Source: Paraburkholderia hiiakae
Lineage (GTDB): Bacteria > Pseudomonadota > Gammaproteobacteria > Burkholderiales > Burkholderiaceae
NCBI RefSeq assembly: GCF_904848665.1
Contig: NZ_CAJHCQ010000025.1
Coordinates: forward strand, 1-64,000
DNA length: 64,000 bases
Direction of reading: 5' to 3'
A program made the translations under genes and the position numbers. The notes under the pieces are model-generated. The model was not told where the DNA came from. It ran no database searches and worked only from the letters and a program-made list of their open reading frames with translations. Below, in pieces: positions 56,756 through 64,000 of this stretch; the stretch's first letter is position 1, and every line of letters begins with the position of its first letter.

Positions 56756-58300
56756 TCAGCGGTCATTCGATAGCCGGAAGACGGCGATGGCGTGATTCAT
56801 TTGCGCCGCCTGCTCTCCCAGCGACTGGGCCGCCGCCGCCGATTGCTCGACGAGCGCCGCGTTCTGTTGGGTCACCGAGTCGATCTGGCTGATCGCCTGA
56901 TGCACCTGCTCGATGCCTCGGTTCTGCTCCTCGGATGCGGCCGTGATCTCGTTCACGATGTCCGATACCTGCTGGATGCCGCGAATCACGTTAGCCATCG
57001 AGGAGCCGGCCACGTCGGCTTTTTCCGCGCCAGCCTTCACGAGCGTGACCGAGGCGTCGATGAGCTCCTTGATTTCCTTGGCCGCCGCCGACGAGCGCTG
57101 CGCGAGCGAGCGCACCTCGCCGGCCACGACCGCGAAGCCACGCCCTTGTTCGCCCGCACGCGCGGCTTCCACCGCTGCGTTGAGTGCGAGAATATTGGTC
57201 TGAAACGCAATGCCCTCGATCATCGTCGTGATGTCGGCGATGCGCGCGGAGCCCTCGGCGATATTGCCGATGGTCTGCACCATGGCCTGCACGGCGGCGT
57301 TGCTCGAGTCAGCCGTGATGCGTGCGTTGGCGGCGAGCGTGTTGGCCTGGCGCGCGTTGTCGGCGTTCTGCATGACGGTCTGCGCCAGTTCGGTCATACT
57401 CGCGGCGGTCTCCTCGAGCGACGACGCCTGCTCTTCGGTTCGCGCAGAGAGGTCCATGTTGCCGGTGGCGATCTCGCGCGCCGAAAGCGCAACCGATTCG
57501 CTCGACGAGCGGATACCGCGCACCGTCGTGGCCAGCTCGCCGCGCATGTGCTGCATCGCTGAGAGCAAGGGTCCGAACTCGTCTTTCGAAACCGCTTCGG
57601 CCTGCGCATTCAGGTCGCCGGCAGAGATCGCGTTGGCGAGCGTGACCGATTTCGCAAGCGGCGTTGCGATCGCTTTCGACAGATAGATCGACGTGCCGAT
57701 CGCGACCACGATGCCGAGGCCAGCGAGCATTCCCGCCACCCACATCAGCTGGTGGGTTGTGGCTTCGCTATCGTCGACGAACTGCTTCGCCTGATCGGTG
57801 TTCAGTTTCACGTCCTCGCTGAGCAATTCGATCATGCGGTCGCCAAGCGGGGCGACCACGGTCTTCTGAAACACCATGGCCTGCTGATAATCGCCCTTCC
57901 CGGCGATTACCAGCTCCTCATTCACCGCTGTGTTGAACCGGCTGATCTGGGCATCGATGCGGCCCGCAAGCTCACGCTCGCCTCCGCTGGAGACGCCGCT
58001 CGGGTAATACAAAGACCACAGCTTCGCCCCGTTCGTTTGCGCGTCACGCACGCGTTCTATCTGTTGGGTATCCTGAGTAGCCAGGATCATCCACAGCACA
58101 CGGCGCGTGTCGAGCATATTGGCTCGCACGTTTGCGAGCTGACCGATCGGCACCGTATTACCGGCGTACGAGCTGCTCATGTTGCCGCTAAGTGCCGACA
58201 TGCCATAGAGACTGAAGAGACCAAGCGTCAGCATGAGCGCAACGCACACGCCGAACGCAAGCATGATCCTGAAGCGGATCGTATGAATGAAATGGCTCAT
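56756..58300 (-). CDS. Methyl-accepting chemotaxis protein
   Basis: A 514-aa receptor with two transmembrane segments (about 10-32 and 188-210), a four-helix-bundle type periplasmic domain (about 33-187), a HAMP-like segment and the cytoplasmic hairpin with EGIAFQTNILALNAAVEAAR, the conserved tip that contacts CheA/CheW. No C-terminal CheR-binding pentapeptide is present. ATG at 58300 has no good ribosome site; the longer open frame is unlikely. It is divergent from a second receptor. Confidence 0.92.
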   Translation of the reverse strand: MSHFIHTIRFRIMLAFGVCVALMLTLGLFSLYGMSALSGNMSSSYAGNTVPIGQLANVRANMLDTRRVLWMILATQDTQQIERVRDAQTNGAKLWSLYYPSGVSSGGERELAGRIDAQISRFNTAVNEELVIAGKGDYQQAMVFQKTVVAPLGDRMIELLSEDVKLNTDQAKQFVDDSEATTHQLMWVAGMLAGLGIVVAIGTSIYLSKAIATPLAKSVTLANAISAGDLNAQAEAVSKDEFGPLLSAMQHMRGELATTVRGIRSSSESVALSAREIATGNMDLSARTEEQASSLEETAASMTELAQTVMQNADNARQANTLAANARITADSSNAAVQAMVQTIGNIAEGSARIADITTMIEGIAFQTNILALNAAVEAARAGEQGRGFAVVAGEVRSLAQRSSAAAKEIKELIDASVTLVKAGAEKADVAGSSMANVIRGIQQVSDIVNEITAASEEQNRGIEQVHQAISQIDSVTQQNAALVEQSAAAAQSLGEQAAQMNHAIAVFRLSNDR

Positions 58301-58681
58301 AGGGAAGCAAGGAAATTCGAGTCGTCGCGCGCACCGCATTCGGGGCAATCCCGTGTCCGAGCGTCGTGCGGCCGACTGGGTGCGGCACGATTCGCAGTGC
58401 GATGAATGCTAACTGCGCGGCCCAAGTCCAACTTTGATGATTATCAATTTTGAGACGCCATCCGCCCCGACCTGAACGCCGCCCGCTTAGGGCGACATCA
58501 AATTGATATCCGTCAACTTTCGACGCTTTGTCAGGCCGTGTCGGCGCCAGGATTGCATTCGCGCTGCCGATATGACTCACAGAAGCAGCCGATCATGTGG
58601 CCGCGCATCGAATTTCGAGAGACAACCGGGTAAATACGCGTCACCCATACGCTGGCTTCGTCGACATCTAAAGGTCTTCTA
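58301..58681. other. Promoter region between two divergent chemoreceptor genes
   Basis: About 380 bases. The part 58435-58520 is AT-rich and contains small palindromes such as ATCAAATTGATAT (58497-58509). A GCCGATAT near 58566 resembles a flagellar sigma-28 -10 box, but no -35 match is clear. AAGGT precedes the second receptor's ATG. Confidence 0.4.
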
Positions 58682-60247
58682 ATGAAACAGTTTCTTGGCA
58701 CGGTTCGCGCGAGAGTCGTTCTCGCATTCGCGGCCTGCATGGCAATCACGCTCGCCGTGGGCGGTTTTGGTCTGTACGGCATTGCCAGCCTCAAGGGCGC
58801 GCTGCACGACATGTACGGCGGCAATCTCGCGCCCATGGCGGATGTCGCGGCGATTCGCGTCGACGTGCTGAACATCCGCTACCGCCTCACGCGCATGCGC
58901 ATCCAGAATGACGCGCGTCACTCGCAGGCGATCCGCGAGCAACAGGCGGAAATCGAAAGAACGTGGAAGCACTACTATCCCGACGGCGTTTCGAGCGATG
59001 CCGAGCGCGTCGTGGCGGACAAACTCAACACGCAACTCCCGCAATTTCGCTCAGCCGTCGCCAAGGAACTGGACATGCTCGAACGCGGCGACGTCGCTGG
59101 CGCGGACCAATGGCACGCCAGCAGCGTGGCGGGCATCAGCGACTCGCTCACCGACCTGACGCAGAACGACTTCGACATCAATCGTGACCAGGCGCGCGAC
59201 AGCGACACCACGAGCGCGGCCCTTGCCGCGCGCCTGACCTGGATCGCGAGCGCAATTGGCCTGTGCGGGGCGATCGTCTGCATCGGCTCGGCGGTCTATC
59301 TCCTGCGCGCGATCATGGAACCGTTGACGCGCTCCGTGTCGTTCTCCAACCAGATTGCCGAGGGGCGGCTCGACAGCGAAATCGCGACCGTGGCGCCTGG
59401 CGAGTTCGGCGTCCTGCTCGCCACACTCAAATCGATGGCAGCGCGCCTCGCGCTCACCGTGGGCGGCATTCGCGACGCGAGCGAGTCGGTCACGCTCGCC
59501 GCGAGCGAAATCGCGGCAGGCAACATGGACCTCTCGGCGCGCACCGAAGAGCAGGCGTCATCGCTCGAACAGACGGCCGCCAGCATGGCCCAATTGACGG
59601 AAACCGTGAAGCAGAACGCCGACAACGCGCGCGAAGCCAACGTGCTCGCCGCCGAAGCGCGCGACATGACGAACACGGGCAACGTCTCGGTCGGCCAGAT
59701 GATGGAGACGATCACCGAGATCAGCGCCCACTCGGCGAGGATCGCGGACATCACCGGCATGATCGAAGGCATTGCGTTCCAGACCAACATCCTCGCGCTC
59801 AATGCCGCGGTGGAAGCCGCGCGTGCCGGCGACCAGGGACGCGGCTTCGCAGTCGTGGCGAGCGAGGTACGCGCGCTCGCGCAGCGTTCGTCGGCGGCGG
59901 CCAAGGAAATCAAGGTGCTGATCGACGCGTCGTCGGAAAAGGTTCGGCAAGGCGAGCAGCAGGCAGCCGGCGTGGGCGAAACCATGGGGAACGTGAGCCA
60001 TGCCATTCGACGGGTCTCCGATATCGTCGGCGAGATTTCCACCGCCTCGGACGAGCAGAGCAAAGGCATTGAACAGGTCCATCAGGCGATCACGCAGATC
60101 GACGACGTGACGCAGCAGAACGCCGCATTGGTCGAGCAGGCGGCGGCCGCGGCTCAGTCGCTCCAGGAACAGTCGGACCGTATGAAGCATGAAGTGATGG
60201 TGTTCCGCCTGCCGGCGGCGGGCGCGGTGAGCAGCGCCTCCGCGTAG
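58682..60247 (+). CDS. Methyl-accepting chemotaxis protein
   Basis: A 521-aa receptor closely related to its divergent neighbour: membrane segments at about 10-35 and 190-212, a helical periplasmic domain, HAMP and the tip EGIAFQTNILALNAAVEAAR with flanking GDQGRGFAVVASEVRALAQR. The periplasmic parts differ between the two, so they probably sense different ligands. No pentapeptide tether is seen at the C-terminus. No che or fli gene is in the window. Confidence 0.93.
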   Translation: MKQFLGTVRARVVLAFAACMAITLAVGGFGLYGIASLKGALHDMYGGNLAPMADVAAIRVDVLNIRYRLTRMRIQNDARHSQAIREQQAEIERTWKHYYPDGVSSDAERVVADKLNTQLPQFRSAVAKELDMLERGDVAGADQWHASSVAGISDSLTDLTQNDFDINRDQARDSDTTSAALAARLTWIASAIGLCGAIVCIGSAVYLLRAIMEPLTRSVSFSNQIAEGRLDSEIATVAPGEFGVLLATLKSMAARLALTVGGIRDASESVTLAASEIAAGNMDLSARTEEQASSLEQTAASMAQLTETVKQNADNAREANVLAAEARDMTNTGNVSVGQMMETITEISAHSARIADITGMIEGIAFQTNILALNAAVEAARAGDQGRGFAVVASEVRALAQRSSAAAKEIKVLIDASSEKVRQGEQQAAGVGETMGNVSHAIRRVSDIVGEISTASDEQSKGIEQVHQAITQIDDVTQQNAALVEQAAAAAQSLQEQSDRMKHEVMVFRLPAAGAVSSASA

Positions 60248-60257
60248 TGCCCCGCGC

Positions 60258-60899
60258 TCACAAGTCGTCGTCGAGGAGCTGGTGGCGCGCAGCGTAGCGC
60301 ACCAGCGCGGCTTCATGGGGCATCTGCATTTTCTCCAGAATGCGCGCCTTGTAGGTGCTCACTGTCTTCGCGCTCAGGTTCAGCGCGTTGGCGATTTCGG
60401 TGATCGTGTCGCCCGCGGCAATGCGCCGAAACACGTCGAACTCGCGATCGGACAACTGCTGATGAGGCAACGTCTCTTCCGGCTTTTGCAGGCTTTGCGC
60501 ATATTGCTCGGCCATCGCGAGGCTGACGTACACACCGCCCGCGGCCACCTTCTCGACTGCCAGCAGCAATTCCGCGCTGGCGCTCTCCTTTGTGAGGTAG
60601 CCGGACGCACCGGCCTTGAACGCGCGCACGGCGTACTGCTGCTCGGCGTGCATGGTCAGCACCAGAACCCGCAAGCCCGGTTGCGCGCTGCGAATCTCCT
60701 TGATGACCTCGATGCCGTTTCGTCCCGGCATCGACAGATCGAGCACGAGCACCTGTGCCGGCGTCGAACGCACGAGCGCCATCGTGGCGGGCGTGTCGGC
60801 GGCTTCGCCCACCACCTCGAATCGCTGTGAGCGCTGGAAAATCTGCCGCAGGCCCTCGCGCACCAGTTCGTGGTCGTCGGCGATCAGCACTCTTGTCAT
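60258..60899 (-). CDS. NarL/FixJ-type response regulator
   Basis: A 213-aa regulator. The receiver has Asp8, Asp9, the phospho-acceptor Asp54 (VLVLDLSMPG) and Lys104 (YLTKES). The LuxR-type helix-turn-helix (LSDREFDVFRRIAAGDTITE, LSAKTVSTYKARILEKMQ) is at about 148-205. Its ATG overlaps the kinase stop (ATGA), so the pair is made together. It probably responds to the PAS kinase. Confidence 0.92.
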   Translation of the reverse strand: MTRVLIADDHELVREGLRQIFQRSQRFEVVGEAADTPATMALVRSTPAQVLVLDLSMPGRNGIEVIKEIRSAQPGLRVLVLTMHAEQQYAVRAFKAGASGYLTKESASAELLLAVEKVAAGGVYVSLAMAEQYAQSLQKPEETLPHQQLSDREFDVFRRIAAGDTITEIANALNLSAKTVSTYKARILEKMQMPHEAALVRYAARHQLLDDDL

Positions 60900-62002
60900 C
60901 GTGATGCCTCCCCGCCAACGAGCGACGCTTCGGGAAAGACGGCTTCGATGGCGAAACCCTGTCCTGCTGCGCTCTCGATCGTCACCTCGCCGCCGAGACC
61001 ATGCGCCCGTTCACGTATGCCAAGCAGACCGAACGATCGCTGGCCCGGTTCGGCCGACGTGTCTCTTCCGCGCCCGTTGTCCTGGATGCGCAGCACGCAT
61101 CGCTCGCCTCGCCGGTAGAGCTGCAGCGTAATGGCGCTCGCTTGCGCGTGCCTCGCCACGTTCGTCAGCGCCTCCTGGACGATGCGAAACAGCGCCGTTG
61201 CGGCGCAGTTCGAAAAGTGATCGTCATCGACTTCGATCGTGCTCTCGACTGCGATACCGTAGCGCCTCGCGAAGTCATTGAGCAGCCAGTCGATCGCGGA
61301 GACGAGGCCGAGATCGTCGAGCAGCGTCGGGCGCAGATCGGCTGCGATGCGCCGCACGGACGCCACCGTCGCGTCGATGAGCCGCCGCATCGCGTGTGCG
61401 CGGCCACGCAGTTCGGCTGCGTCCGGATACGCCACGAGCGCCTGCTCGATGAACGACACGTCCATTTTGAGCGCCGTGAGTTGCTGGCCGAGGTCGTCAT
61501 GCAGTTCGCGCGCGATGCGCATCTGCTCCTCCTCGCGCACCTGCTGGAGATTAGCCGAGAGATTGCGCAGCGCTTCGTGGGAGCGCAGCAGCGCCTCTTG
61601 CGCGGCAACGAACGCCGTCGCATCGCGCAGTACGACCGTGAGCAACTTGCCTGCACCGTCGTGCGCGCTGGAGATCGACGCCTCGATGGGGAACTCGGCG
61701 CCGTCGGCACGCAGCCCGAACAGCAGACGCTGCGGGCCCATCGGGCGTTTGCCTGCGAGCGTCGAGCCGAAACGCGCGACGTGCTCGATGTGCGCCGCGC
61801 GAAAGCGCTCGGGGATGAAGCGGGAGAGGGATTCGCCGATGGCGCTTGCGGCCGGGCAACCGAAAATGCGCTCGGCGGCCGGGTTGAAGAGAACGATGCG
61901 CTGGGACTGATCGATCGTGATAATCGCTTCCTGGGCCGAACTGACGATGCTCATCAGTTGTGCTTCGCTGAGCACCGACTGTTGTGGTGCAGTGCTGTTC
62001 AC
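60896..62002 (-). CDS. PAS-domain sensor histidine kinase (HisKA_3 type), FixL-like PAS
   Basis: A 368-aa soluble kinase. The PAS domain (about 15-130) has RFRAAHIEHVARF with His71 placed like the haem-binding His of FixL, and then GLRADGAEFPIEASIS. The HisKA_3 phospho-acceptor is His168 in RIARELHDDLGQQL. The ATPase has the N box QEALTNVARHA and DNGRGRD, then GLLGIRERAHGLGG. GTG at 62002 follows GGGAGG at 5 bases; the upstream open frame is non-coding. No membrane segment is seen. Haem binding is possible but not shown. Confidence 0.87.
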   Translation of the reverse strand: MNSTAPQQSVLSEAQLMSIVSSAQEAIITIDQSQRIVLFNPAAERIFGCPAASAIGESLSRFIPERFRAAHIEHVARFGSTLAGKRPMGPQRLLFGLRADGAEFPIEASISSAHDGAGKLLTVVLRDATAFVAAQEALLRSHEALRNLSANLQQVREEEQMRIARELHDDLGQQLTALKMDVSFIEQALVAYPDAAELRGRAHAMRRLIDATVASVRRIAADLRPTLLDDLGLVSAIDWLLNDFARRYGIAVESTIEVDDDHFSNCAATALFRIVQEALTNVARHAQASAITLQLYRRGERCVLRIQDNGRGRDTSAEPGQRSFGLLGIRERAHGLGGEVTIESAAGQGFAIEAVFPEASLVGGEASR

Positions 62003-62204
62003 GCACGCCTCCCAAAGCAGTCGCGGTGCAACGAATATGCTACCACTGCATCTCGGGGCGCAACCGCATGCTGCGCACCGCCCTGCCGGCGCAGGTGTGC
62101 TGCGTTGCAGCGTTGCGGTTCGCCCGGGTCGTCCCGAGCGTCCCGAGCGTCCGGGTCGGACTGCCGGCCAGCGCCCGGCACTGCCGCGCCGGGAAGCGCT
62201 TACC

Positions 62205-62990
62205 TCACACCCGCGCAAGCGCGCCGAAATCGACGATACGGATGCGCTTGGCGCGAATCTCCACGAGTCCTTGACGCGTGAGCTTCGAGAGCATGCGGCT
62301 GACCGTCTCCAGCTTGAGCCCGAGATAGTTGCCGATCTCCTCGCGGCTCATGCGCAGCGCCAGTTCCGAGCGCGGGTAACCCTGGCGGCCCACCCGCTCG
62401 GAGAGGTTCAGCAAAAAGGCCGCGACGCGCTGCTCGGCCTTCATCGTGCCGAGCAACATGACGAGCGCCGCTTGCCGCACGATTTCCTCGCTCATCAAGC
62501 GATGCAGGTGGCGCTGCATCGCGCGGCTTTCCGCGCAGAACGCTTCCAGCGCGGCGAACGGGATGACGCAAGCCGAACTATCTTCGAGCGCGACCGCTTC
62601 GCCAGCATGACTGCCGCTGCTGACGCCGTCGAGGCCTAGCGTCTCGCCCGCCACGAAGAAGCTGCTGATCTGCTCGAGGCCATCGCGATTCACGGTCACG
62701 AACTTGAACGAGCCCGTGCGGATCGCGTAGAAGTTCTGGAAGCGGTCGCCCGCGAGATAGAGCGGCTGACCACGGCTAACGGGGCGTGTTTCGCGCACGA
62801 ATGTGTCGAGCCGCGAGATTTGCGCGGCGGAGAGATCGAGGGGCATGCACACGGAGCGCCTCGCGCAACCCGAGCAGCGCGCCATGGTGCGCTTCATCGC
62901 GCCCGAACCCGCTTCGGTGAGCATCGGCAGTGGCAGCCCGCTGCGAAAGAAAGATGGCGTGGCCGCCTCAGGCGGCGCCTGGTAGAACAT
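62205..62990 (-). CDS. fnr: FNR-type oxygen-sensing regulator
   Basis: A 261-aa Crp/Fnr regulator with the full set of [4Fe-4S] ligands: Cys39, Cys42, Cys48 (RCSGCARRSVCMP) and Cys141 (SSACVIPF). The gap of 93 residues between the third and fourth equals that of E. coli FNR. A cAMP-type beta-barrel (about 75-150) and helix-turn-helix (MSREEIGNYLGLKLETVSRM) with the FNR recognition E-x2-S-R follow. ATG at 62990 has GGAG 6 bases upstream. It should switch gene expression when oxygen is low. Confidence 0.92.
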   Translation of the reverse strand: MFYQAPPEAATPSFFRSGLPLPMLTEAGSGAMKRTMARCSGCARRSVCMPLDLSAAQISRLDTFVRETRPVSRGQPLYLAGDRFQNFYAIRTGSFKFVTVNRDGLEQISSFFVAGETLGLDGVSSGSHAGEAVALEDSSACVIPFAALEAFCAESRAMQRHLHRLMSEEIVRQAALVMLLGTMKAEQRVAAFLLNLSERVGRQGYPRSELALRMSREEIGNYLGLKLETVSRMLSKLTRQGLVEIRAKRIRIVDFGALARV

Positions 62991-63317
62991 CGCAAACTCC
63001 GTGCGGTCGTATGACAGCCTTGGAGTGTGGATCAGGATGCGCCGGTGCGAAATCGGCGCGTGGCGCCAGTTTCTATAAGACTTTTCAGATCTCGTGTAGG
63101 CCAATCCCTACAAATAGCTGTCAATCATGCGGAACGCCTGCGTTATCAAACATTGGATTTTGTCAAAAACACGGGGCGGGCGTCGCGCTCAAAGCGCTGC
63201 CCACGGGGAATAATCCAGCCAACGGTCTGACCCTCGCCAGACCGCACGATGGATCCCCGCGCTTCCATCGTTTCGCGCGCCATGGTTCCCCGCCTGTGCG
63301 CGCTTTTTTTCGCCCCC
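62991..63317. other. Intergenic region between the two Crp/Fnr genes
   Basis: About 330 bases. The part 63060-63175 is AT-rich and contains half-sites such as ATCAA, but I could not find a full TTGAT-N4-ATCAA box. It probably holds the fnr promoter. Confidence 0.4.
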
Positions 63318-64000
63318 TCACCGGTCTTGCTCGGGACAGTCGCATGCCGGCACGATCGCAAACATTCTGCGATCGGCTTCCCCCCGGTACTGACTCAGCG
63401 CCTTCAATCCGGCCAGATCCAGCAGCTTCACGTAACGATAGCGAACGTGAATCAGCTTCTGATCCATGAGTTTCGAGAGCAGGCGGCTCACCGTTTCGAG
63501 CTTGATGCCCAGGTGATTGCCAATGTCCTCGCGCGTCATGCGCAAGTAAAACTCGCTGCCGGAATAGCCCCTCGCGGATAGCCGCTCCGACATGCTCAGC
63601 AGGAAGGCGGCAAGTCGCTCTTCAGCATTCATCGAGCCAAGCGTGAGCATCATGGCGTGGTCTTTTTTGACCTCGCGGCTCGTCATCCTGAGCAACTGGT
63701 TCTGCAAGGACGGTGTGCGCGCCGCCATCAGCGCGAGATTGTCCATGGGAAGGACACAGACGTCGGTGTCCTCGAGCGCGGTCGCATCCGATGCGTGGCG
63801 ACGCTCGTCGAGGCTGTCGAGTCCGATCACGTCGCCTTGCAGGTGAAACCCCGTAACGTGGACCCTGCCGTCCTCCGTGCTGGTATGCGACTTCATCGTC
63901 CCGGAGCGGATCGCGTACACGGACGTCAGCGCGTCGCCTTGCCGATACAGCACCTGGCCTTTGCGAATGCGAAGACGATCGTGGATTTCGAGGTCGAGCA
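63318..64000 (-). CDS. Crp/Fnr-family regulator, 5' end outside window
   Basis: The visible part covers about 227 residues. It has a cyclic-nucleotide-type barrel (LYRQGDALTSVYAIRSGTMK) and a helix-turn-helix (MTREDIGNHLGIKLETVSRL) with the FNR E-x2-S-R set. A Cys in TDVCVLPMD sits where FNR has its fourth Fe-S ligand. The N-terminal Cys cluster, if any, lies beyond the right edge. The frame is open to the last base. It is in tandem with the fnr-like gene and probably a paralogue. Confidence 0.87.
   Translation of the reverse strand, partial: LDLEIHDRLRIRKGQVLYRQGDALTSVYAIRSGTMKSHTSTEDGRVHVTGFHLQGDVIGLDSLDERRHASDATALEDTDVCVLPMDNLALMAARTPSLQNQLLRMTSREVKKDHAMMLTLGSMNAEERLAAFLLSMSERLSARGYSGSEFYLRMTREDIGNHLGIKLETVSRLLSKLMDQKLIHVRYRYVKLLDLAGLKALSQYRGEADRRMFAIVPACDCPEQDR

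Noticed and set aside
62121..62160. Short tandem repeat (GTCCCGAGC units) upstream of the PAS kinase gene
   Set aside because: Only two or three imperfect 9-base units; too short to call a meaningful repeat.

Overview
The window comes from a high-GC betaproteobacterium of the Burkholderia group, most likely Paraburkholderia or a close relative. The evidence is a complete cepacian-type (bce) exopolysaccharide locus, liv-type and Trp/Tyr-type ABC operons, an FlhDC pair, FNR-type regulators and frequent GTG/TTG starts. All function calls come from reading motifs and gene order; no database search was run.

Layout. (1) 1-5.7 kb: the end of an IS3-family element, then a minus-strand type VI secretion cargo module of vgrG, a 593-aa putative peptidoglycan-targeting effector and a 200-aa exported protein that could be its immunity factor. 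The left part looks poorer in GC than the rest of the window. (2) 6.4-10.5 kb: a nucleoside deoxyribosyltransferase-like gene and two acid-type serine peptidases (S10 and S53). (3) 10.8-38.8 kb: exopolysaccharide biosynthesis. A bce-II-like block (galU, acyltransferase, double glycosyltransferase, flippase, beta-propeller protein, second acyltransferase, gmd, rmd) lies beside a bce-I-like block (bceA plus the ten-gene operon bceB-bceK). A long inverted repeat sits between two convergent bce-II genes.

(4) 38.8-44.1 kb: a protein with a transposase-like DNA-binding N-terminus, three small exported or membrane proteins and a LuxR-type regulator. (5) 44.2-53.0 kb: a livKHMGF-type amino-acid ABC operon and a three-gene TrpXYZ-like ABC operon. 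In both, a strong hairpin lies between the substrate-binding-protein gene and the permease gene. (6) 53.0-64.0 kb: a sensing and motility region with flhDC, a globin-GAF-EAL c-di-GMP phosphodiesterase, a small unknown protein, two divergent chemoreceptors, a NarL/FixJ-type two-component pair with a PAS domain, an FNR regulator and a second Crp/Fnr regulator cut by the right edge.

How the genes fit together. The bce genes make nucleotide sugars (GDP-mannose, GDP-rhamnose, UDP-glucose, UDP-glucuronate). They then start the repeat unit on undecaprenyl phosphate, extend and acylate it, flip and polymerise it, and export it through a Wzc/Wza-type complex controlled by a phosphatase. The flanking oxygen-type and c-di-GMP sensors with FlhDC suggest a link between the motile and matrix-producing states; this link is inference. 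The least explained items are the T6SS cargo pair, the transposase-derived protein beside bceA, the inverted repeat, and the small gene between the chemoreceptor and the EAL protein.
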